Below are positions 58,898 to 64,000 of a stretch of DNA of 64,000 bases, one piece after another. Origin of the DNA: Methylobacterium dankookense (GTDB lineage Bacteria; Pseudomonadota; Alphaproteobacteria; Rhizobiales; Beijerinckiaceae); NCBI RefSeq assembly GCF_902141855.1, contig NZ_CABFVH010000015.1, positions 1 through 64,000 on the forward strand, written 5' to 3'. A program made the translations under genes and the position numbers. The notes under the pieces are model-generated. The model was given only the letters and a program-made list of their open reading frames with translations. It did not search any database and was not told the DNA's origin. The stretch's first letter is position 1; each line of letters opens with the position of its first letter.

Positions 58898-59857
58898 TTA
58901 ATGGGCGCCGGGCCTCGGCTCGGCCTTGTCTGCCGTTCCGTCTCCCTTGCCTTCGGCCTTGAGCGCCGGGGGCTCCTTCGTCCCCCCGGTCGTCTCCGGC
59001 TGGAGCAGGGACAGGGTGATGGCACGGGTGACGTGCTCGGCCATGCAGCGCAGGCCGAGATCGTTGATGCGGAACTGGCGCCCGAGCATGTGGCCCTCGC
59101 CGCTCTTGTCGCTGCGCCCGGCGAGGTAGCGCATCGCCTCGTAGCGGAGCACCAGCGGCACCTTCTCGCGGACGGCGACCTCGCGCACCGCGTTCACGAT
59201 GCTGGTGTAGTAGGCGTCCTCCGCGAGGCTCGCGGTGTAGGTCGGATCGACCAGCACCACGTCGATGTCGTGCGACTTGATCCAGCGCACGGTCTCGTCG
59301 AGCGCCTCCGCGAAGGCCGAGAGCTCGACCCGCGCGAGGGCGTCGTGCGTGCCGACCTGCCAGACCACGAGGTCGGGCTCGACCTCGGCCACGATGCTGC
59401 GCAGCCGCTCGGCGGCCTCCCCCGCGATCTCGCCCGGCAGGCCGCGGGCCTCGATCACCACGTCGACGTCGGGCAGCGAGCGCTCCAGCGCCGTCTCGAG
59501 CTTGACCGGATAGGTGCTCGACGCGCCGAGCCCGGCGGAGGTGCCGCCGATCGAAAGCACGCGGACCGGCCGCTTCTCCTTCAGCGCGGCCTTCACCGCG
59601 CCGAGCTTGGCCAGGGTGTAGAGCTGCGAGCCCGGCACCCGGCACTCGGGCGAGAGAATGGTATCGCCGGGCTCGCTCGCCGCAGGTGGGGAGACCACCG
59701 CCGGCGGGGCGGGGCGGGAGGGCGCCTCCTCGGCGAGCGCGGCGCCCGCCACGAGGCAGAGGGCGAGCGCCTTGAGGCGGAGCGCGAGCGCCTTGAGGCG
59801 GGCCTCAAGGCGGCGCGGTCGCGTCAGACCCGGGGTCGCGGCTTGCGGGAGCGCCAT
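58898..59857 (-). CDS. SGNH-like periplasmic protein with altered catalytic blocks
   Basis: The ~319-residue product has a Leu/Ala-rich signal-like N-terminus containing a short repeat (LKALALRLKALALCL). The SGNH fold is recognisable: RVLSIGGTSAGLGASSTYPVK (block I), DVVIEARGLPGEIAGE, VVWQVGTHDALARVE (block III) and INDLGLRCMAEHVTRAI (block V). The usual residues look changed: the nucleophile Ser of block I is Thr106 in GGTS, the Asn of GTND is His171, and the His of block V is Arg263. It may be catalytically inactive or adapted. It sits between the OpgC-like acyltransferase and the flippase. Confidence 0.72.
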   Translation of the reverse strand: MALPQAATPGLTRPRRLEARLKALALRLKALALCLVAGAALAEEAPSRPAPPAVVSPPAASEPGDTILSPECRVPGSQLYTLAKLGAVKAALKEKRPVRVLSIGGTSAGLGASSTYPVKLETALERSLPDVDVVIEARGLPGEIAGEAAERLRSIVAEVEPDLVVWQVGTHDALARVELSAFAEALDETVRWIKSHDIDVVLVDPTYTASLAEDAYYTSIVNAVREVAVREKVPLVLRYEAMRYLAGRSDKSGEGHMLGRQFRINDLGLRCMAEHVTRAITLSLLQPETTGGTKEPPALKAEGKGDGTADKAEPRPGAH

Positions 59858-60915
59858 TCGACGAACCATGCGGTGTAGCCCAGGGCGAGCAGGCCGAGAC
59901 AAAGGATGCACAGATCGGTCAGGAAGCCGCCGCCCGTCCAGAAACGCAAGAGCTGCCCGCCGAGGCTCAGTATTGAACCCATAGAGAAAACGGCGAGTGA
60001 ATTACGCCCCAGCCGCGTCAGATACGCAACCACCCATCCGATCCAGGGCGCGATCAGGCCGTAGACCGGCCCGAAGGCCAGGAGAACGCCGAGAAAATGG
60101 ATCAGCCGCGCGGGCGTCAGGTAGGTCTTGTCGAAGGTGAACAGCAGCCGCGGCTCCGGCACCCGCAGCGGATCCGGCCGAATCTCGAACAACGACAACC
60201 CGATACCCAGAAGCACCAGGGCGACGCCCAGCGGGAACAGCCGCCGCGCCCAGCGGCGCAGGGCGTCCGATTCCCGGTTCCAGTCCTGCAGCACGAAGCC
60301 GAGGACCAGAAGAAGCTGCCAGCACAGGGGGTTGAAGAACCAGTCGCCCTGGCCCGGCCAGGAGGGCAGGTTCCACTCCTCGACGAGGCTCAGCAGGTAA
60401 AGTCCGCCGGAGAAGGTCAGCGCCGCCGCCCGGCTGCGCCGCGCGATCAGCACGAAGAGCGGCGCGATCCCGAGCAGCACCACGTAGAGCGGCAGGATGT
60501 TGAAGAAGCCGAGCTGGTGGGTCAGCAGCACGATGCCGACCACGGTCTGGATCGGATCGGCGAAGAAGCCGCCCGCATTGTGCCATTCCAGGATCAGCGG
60601 GTTGTCGAGCAGCAGCGCGGTGCCGGCGATGATGGCGAGCGCCATCAGCATCACCGTGAGCTGCGCGCGGTAGACCTCGATGGTGCGCGAGAGGAGGCGC
60701 AGGACGCTCCGCCCGCCGGGCTCGGGCGTGCCGTCGCGCCCGCGCGTGGCGATGCCGATCGACCAGCCGGCCAGGAACACGAACAGCTCCGCCGCGTCCG
60801 AGACACCGTACTGCGAGTAGGTGTAGCGCTCGAACGTGTTGCCCGGGACGTGGTTGATGAAGATCGTGACCAGGGCGAGGCCGCGCCAGAAATCGATCGC
60901 GTTCGGGTCCCGCAT
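59824..60915 (-). CDS. OpgC-like membrane acyltransferase
   Basis: The 363-residue protein has ten or so helices and opens MRDPNAIDFWRGLALVTIFI, NHVPGNTFERYTYSQYGVSD and AAELFVFLAGWSIGIATRGR. These are the hallmarks of OpgC/DUF-type acyltransferases (a membrane branch of acyltransferase 3) that add succinyl or acyl groups to periplasmic glucans. It is the first gene of the run; its end overlaps the SGNH-like start by 34 bases. The real acceptor is unknown and may be the glycan moved by the flippase. Confidence 0.85.
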   Translation of the reverse strand: MRDPNAIDFWRGLALVTIFINHVPGNTFERYTYSQYGVSDAAELFVFLAGWSIGIATRGRDGTPEPGGRSVLRLLSRTIEVYRAQLTVMLMALAIIAGTALLLDNPLILEWHNAGGFFADPIQTVVGIVLLTHQLGFFNILPLYVVLLGIAPLFVLIARRSRAAALTFSGGLYLLSLVEEWNLPSWPGQGDWFFNPLCWQLLLVLGFVLQDWNRESDALRRWARRLFPLGVALVLLGIGLSLFEIRPDPLRVPEPRLLFTFDKTYLTPARLIHFLGVLLAFGPVYGLIAPWIGWVVAYLTRLGRNSLAVFSMGSILSLGGQLLRFWTGGGFLTDLCILCLGLLALGYTAWFVEWRSRKPRPRV

Positions 60916-61146
60916 CGCGGTGGCGGCTCCGGGTCAGGCTTCAGGGCGCGGGGCTGGTCGAGGGCGGGCCCTGATACGGTGCGCGGGCCGCATCTGCAAA
61001 GGTGGAACCGCGCTCACGATCCGGCGAACCTGGGCCGCCTTCCCGCGTTTGGTCGGGCACGGCCCCCAAATGTCCGGCCCGCCTCGCCGTTCCGGGCCGG
61101 GCCGGCGCCCCCGCGGTGCGGGGCGCTCTCGCAGGAGGATGTACCG

Positions 61147-61410
61147 ATGTTCCGCCCCACTCCCGTCCTCTGGCTCGCGGCGCTCGTGGCCGCCGCGCCC
61201 GCAGCCGCCTTCGCCCAGGCCCAGACCGGGACCGGCGGCGGCCCGGCCTCGACGGTCACGGCCCCCAACACCTCCTCGGTGGGCCGCACCATGCCTCCCG
61301 CCGCGGGGACCGGTGCCGGCACGCGCGAGGAGCGCACCGAGCGCACGCCGCAGATGAAGGATGACGACCGCATCCAGAAGGGCATCTGCATCGGCTGCGG
61401 CGCGAAGTAG
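61147..61410 (+). CDS. Small exported protein with C-terminal Cys pair
   Basis: This 87-residue product has a signal peptide (PVLWLAALVAAAPAAAFAQA), a Gly/Thr/Ala-rich mature part and the tail DRIQKGICIGCGAK with Cys-x-x-Cys at the end. An AGGAGG site precedes the ATG. The Cys pair could bind metal or form a disulfide. Proteins of this sort recur in Methylobacterium; no function is known. Confidence 0.68.
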   Translation: MFRPTPVLWLAALVAAAPAAAFAQAQTGTGGGPASTVTAPNTSSVGRTMPPAAGTGAGTREERTERTPQMKDDDRIQKGICIGCGAK

Positions 61411-61520
61411 GTTCCCTGGCCACCGCGGAGCGCGAGGCGCCGCCCACGATTTGACTTCGCGGGCGGTGCAAGGCTTCCTAGCGGCGATGCCCAGCCGGCC
61501 CCGATCCGGAGCCCGAGCCT

Positions 61521-61844
61521 TTGGACGACACCCTCGAACTCCGCGATCAGCTCGCCCGCGCTTGGCGACAGGTCCTCGACGCGGCCGTCGAGAACGGCGC
61601 ACCGCCCCAGGCCGTGATCGAGACCATGGCCAGCGTGGCGCACGAGACCTTCGCCACCGTGTTCGGTGCCGCTGCGGCGGCGAGCTACCTCCAGCTCCTG
61701 GCCGAGCAGCTGCGCGACCTGGAGCGGAGCGAGACCGACCGGCTGGTGCGGGGCGAGGACGGGCCCGCGCCCGCGTCCGACCCGGTCGATGCCGACACGC
61801 CGATCGATCCGGCCTGGCTCACCCAGGACACCCTGTTCAGCTGA
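61521..61844 (+). CDS. Small hypothetical cytosolic protein
   Basis: This 107-residue frame has good coding character and is helical throughout (MDDTLELRDQLARAWRQVLD, VIETMASVAHETFATVFGAA, YLQLLAEQLRDLERSETDRL). It starts at a TTG with no ATG nearby. Not recognised. It converges on the Kef-type antiporter gene. Confidence 0.6.
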   Translation: MDDTLELRDQLARAWRQVLDAAVENGAPPQAVIETMASVAHETFATVFGAAAAASYLQLLAEQLRDLERSETDRLVRGEDGPAPASDPVDADTPIDPAWLTQDTLFS

Positions 61845-61859
61845 GGCTCGCCGCGGGCC

Positions 61860-63728
61860 CTACCCCTCGGCCGCCTCCGCCTTGTGCGGGCGCAGTTCCG
61901 GGGTGCTCTGGGCGATCTCGGTCTCGGCAGGGGGCTCGGCGCGGCTCTCGGCCCGGCTCGCATCCACGAACAGGCGGGCCTCGCCCTCCTTCAGGCCGAG
62001 GCTGCGCAGGGCGTAGAAGGTCATGCCGAAGGCGAGCTCCCGCTCGCCCATCAGGACGAGGCCGACCTTCCCCTCCTCGAGGCGGCGGCGCTCGGCGTCA
62101 CTGTGGGTGCGGATCAGGGTGTCGATCTTCGGGTTCGCCTCGCGGGCGATCTCCACGAGGCGGCGCGCCTGGTGCGAATCCGGCGTGGCGCTCACCAGCA
62201 GGCGGGCGCGGCCGATATCGGCGGCGTCCAGGATGCCGGGCGCCAGGGCGTCGCCGAACACCGCCTCGATGCCCGCCTCGCGCAGTTCCAGCACCCGGCG
62301 CCGGTCGCGGTCGATCACCACGAAGGGCAGGTCCCAGCTCGCCAGCGCCTTGCCGATGCTGCTGCCGACCCGGCCATAGCCGACGACGACGGCGTGGCCG
62401 CGATGCGGACGGCCGGCCTCGGAGACGGGAATGGCGTCCGCGCCGTGCCGCTCGAAGCGGCGGGCGAGATCGGGCCGCTCGGCGAGCCAGGCCTCGACGC
62501 GCGCGGCCAGCATGAAGGCGAGGGGGTTGAGGGTGATCGAGAGCAGCGCGCCGCCGAGGATCAGGTCGCGCCCCTCGGTCGGCAGCAGCTTCAGCGACAG
62601 GCCGAGGGTGACGAGGATGAAGGAGAACTCGCCGATCTGCGCGAGGCTCGCCGCGATGGTCAGCGCCGTGCCGACCGGGTGCTTGAAGACGAGCACGATC
62701 GCCACCGCCGCCAGCGACTTGCCGAGCAGGATCACGCCGAGCACCGCCAGAACCGAAAGCGGCTCGCGCAACAGGATGCCGGGGTCGAACAGCATGCCGA
62801 CCGAGACGAAGAACAGCACCGCGAAGGCGTCCTGCAGGGGCAGGGAATCGGCCGCGGCCTGATGGCTGAGGTCGGATTCGGCGAGCACCATCCCGGCGAA
62901 GAAGGCACCCAGTGCGAAGGAGACCCCGAACAGCTCCGCCGAGCCGAAGGCGAGGCCGAGCGCCAGCGCCAGCACCGCCAGGGTGAACAATTCGCGCGAG
63001 CCGGTGCGCGCGGCCTGATCGAGCAGCCAGGGCACGAAGCGGCGGCCCACCACCAGCATGAGGGCGACGAAGAGCGCGACCTTGGCGAGGGTGAGCGCCA
63101 GGGTGAGCCAGATGCTGTCGGCGAGGCCGCGTCCGACGAGGCCGCCGATCAGCTCGGTCAGCGCGTGCGCCGCGCCGTGCCCGGCCTCCTCCGTCTTGCC
63201 GCCGAGGGAGGGGGCGAGCGCCGGCAGCAGCACCAGCGCCAGCACCATGGCGAGGTCCTCGACGATGAGCCAGCCGACCGCGATGCGGCCCTTGTCGGTG
63301 TCGAGCAGGCCGCGTTCCTCCAGCGCCCGCAGCAGCACCACGGTGCTTGCCACCGAGAGCGCGAGGCCGAAGACCAGGCCGGCGCCGAGACCCCAGCCCC
63401 AGGCAAGCGCCAGCGCGCCGCCCATCGCGGTCGCCACGGCGATCTGCACGATGGCGCCGGGCAGCGCGATGGTCCGCACCGCCATCAGGTCGCCGATCGA
63501 GAAATGCAGGCCGACGCCGAACATCAGCAGGATCACGCCGATCTCGGCGAGTTGCCCGGCGAGCTCGCTGTTGCCGACGAAGCCCGGCGTGTAGGGGCCG
63601 ACCAGCACGCCCGCGAGCAGGTAGCCGACGAGAGGCGGCAGCCGCAGGCGCTGCGCCACCATCCCGCACACGAAGGCGAGCACCAAGCCCAGGGCGATGA
63701 TGGCGATCAGCTCGGTCGCGTGCGGCAC
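61860..63728 (-). CDS. Kef-type K+/H+ antiporter with RCK (TrkA-N) domain
   Basis: The 622-residue protein has a CPA2-type membrane domain of about 12 helices, opening LIAIIALGLVLAFVCGMVAQ and containing YLLAGVLVGPYTPG, IGVILLMFGVGLHFSIGDLM and FFAGMVLAESDLSHQAAADS, the usual Kef/YbaL layout. A cytoplasmic RCK nucleotide-binding domain follows (GHAVVVGYGRVGSSIGKALA). It should extrude K+ or another cation in exchange for protons, gated by NAD(H). YbaL family is the closest match; KefB/KefC need a glutathione-binding partner not seen here. The GTG at 63728 has an AAGGAG site. Confidence 0.9.
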   Translation of the reverse strand: MPHATELIAIIALGLVLAFVCGMVAQRLRLPPLVGYLLAGVLVGPYTPGFVGNSELAGQLAEIGVILLMFGVGLHFSIGDLMAVRTIALPGAIVQIAVATAMGGALALAWGWGLGAGLVFGLALSVASTVVLLRALEERGLLDTDKGRIAVGWLIVEDLAMVLALVLLPALAPSLGGKTEEAGHGAAHALTELIGGLVGRGLADSIWLTLALTLAKVALFVALMLVVGRRFVPWLLDQAARTGSRELFTLAVLALALGLAFGSAELFGVSFALGAFFAGMVLAESDLSHQAAADSLPLQDAFAVLFFVSVGMLFDPGILLREPLSVLAVLGVILLGKSLAAVAIVLVFKHPVGTALTIAASLAQIGEFSFILVTLGLSLKLLPTEGRDLILGGALLSITLNPLAFMLAARVEAWLAERPDLARRFERHGADAIPVSEAGRPHRGHAVVVGYGRVGSSIGKALASWDLPFVVIDRDRRRVLELREAGIEAVFGDALAPGILDAADIGRARLLVSATPDSHQARRLVEIAREANPKIDTLIRTHSDAERRRLEEGKVGLVLMGERELAFGMTFYALRSLGLKEGEARLFVDASRAESRAEPPAETEIAQSTPELRPHKAEAAEG

Positions 63729-64000
63729 GGGTGTCTCGGCTCCTTGGTTCTTGCGGGTACAACGTCCAGCAGGTGGCCCAAAGGTGGCCCATGCCACTGC
63801 CGGCCGCCGCTGTATCGGGGGAAACGCGCGCGAAACGACATTTCGCGCCGCTGCCGCCAGCATAGACCGATCCGTGCGCCGGGTCGGTGACGGATTGCAC
63901 CTCGCGGACGGCCAACCGCGAAAAAATGCGCCCCGCACGTTGGGAAACCGAATTTTGCAATCGTTGGTTGTCGTTGCGCCCCTACCAGCCTGGAGAATGC
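63729..64000. other. Window end, no supported gene
   Basis: About 270 bases upstream of the antiporter gene. It is GC-rich and then AT-richer near 63930-63980. No gene, RNA or clear promoter was identified; the next gene must lie beyond the window. Confidence 0.4.

Noticed and set aside
59764..59801. Short tandem repeat in the SGNH-like N-terminus as a significant repeat element
   Set aside because: Only two ~17-bp copies that encode part of the signal peptide; likely slippage within Leu/Ala codons, so it is mentioned in the gene entry only.
61860..63938. Start of the antiporter at 63938
   Set aside because: The extra N-terminus is a low-complexity, non-membrane stretch; the GTG at 63728 has a ribosome site and gives a normal first helix.

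Overview
The window is about 64 kb of very GC-rich chromosomal DNA. It reads as an alphaproteobacterium of the order Hyphomicrobiales (Rhizobiales), most like Methylobacterium or Methylorubrum. This rests on GC-rich codon use, the dnaA-dnaN-recF arrangement, the mix of small disordered or secreted proteins, DUF1236, DUF29, extensin-like and SoxCD-type genes, and one repeat of the kind I associate with Methylobacterium intergenic spaces. The genus call is inference; no rRNA is present.

Positions 1-13700 are mostly housekeeping. They hold a cut DUF1236 protein, hrcA, a His-rich secreted peptide, rph-rdgB-hemW, a lipoprotein of the PBP-activator type, rsmI-yraN, a single-domain response regulator, an L,D-transpeptidase, an extensin-like M15-type protein, an M3 oligopeptidase and an anchored coiled-coil protein. 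Positions 13700-27800 hold a thioredoxin-reductase-like protein, a purL-bolA-DUF29-grxD run (BolA and the CGFS glutaredoxin are an Fe-S partner pair), recQ, and the replication cluster dnaA-dnaN-recF. A ParDE-type toxin-antitoxin pair sits between dnaN and recF and overlaps the recF start. rpsT has a clear sigma-70-like promoter and a terminator.

Positions 27900-38500 hold an agmatinase-family ureohydrolase, a sulfate ABC importer (sbp-cysT-cysW-cysA, with an odd cysA start), a hemerythrin-like protein, small disordered proteins, and a DUF2946-like protein ahead of a TonB-dependent receptor. From 38500 to 43250 lies a glycosyltransferase island of lower GC, ending in AT-rich DNA at the 3' side of tRNA-Ser(UGA). 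From 43500 follow soxCD-like sulfite dehydrogenase genes, a divergent MFS/AraC pair, and a GT61 glycosyltransferase facing a beta-helix-like secreted protein next to tRNA-Pro(CGG). A phosphopantetheinyl transferase and ligA come next.

Positions 54370-55980 are a small AT-rich accessory patch: a truncated WcbI-like gene and an overlapping pair that looks like a BPSL0067-family cell-wall amidase with a periplasmic STY0301-like partner. This is a candidate antibacterial effector/immunity module and the most interesting item here. Positions 56350-60915 are a four-gene surface-polysaccharide run (CelD-like GNAT, flippase, SGNH-like protein with altered catalytic blocks, OpgC-like acyltransferase). 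The window closes with two small proteins and a Kef-type K+/H+ antiporter. No CRISPR array, insertion sequence, rRNA or intact prophage was seen.
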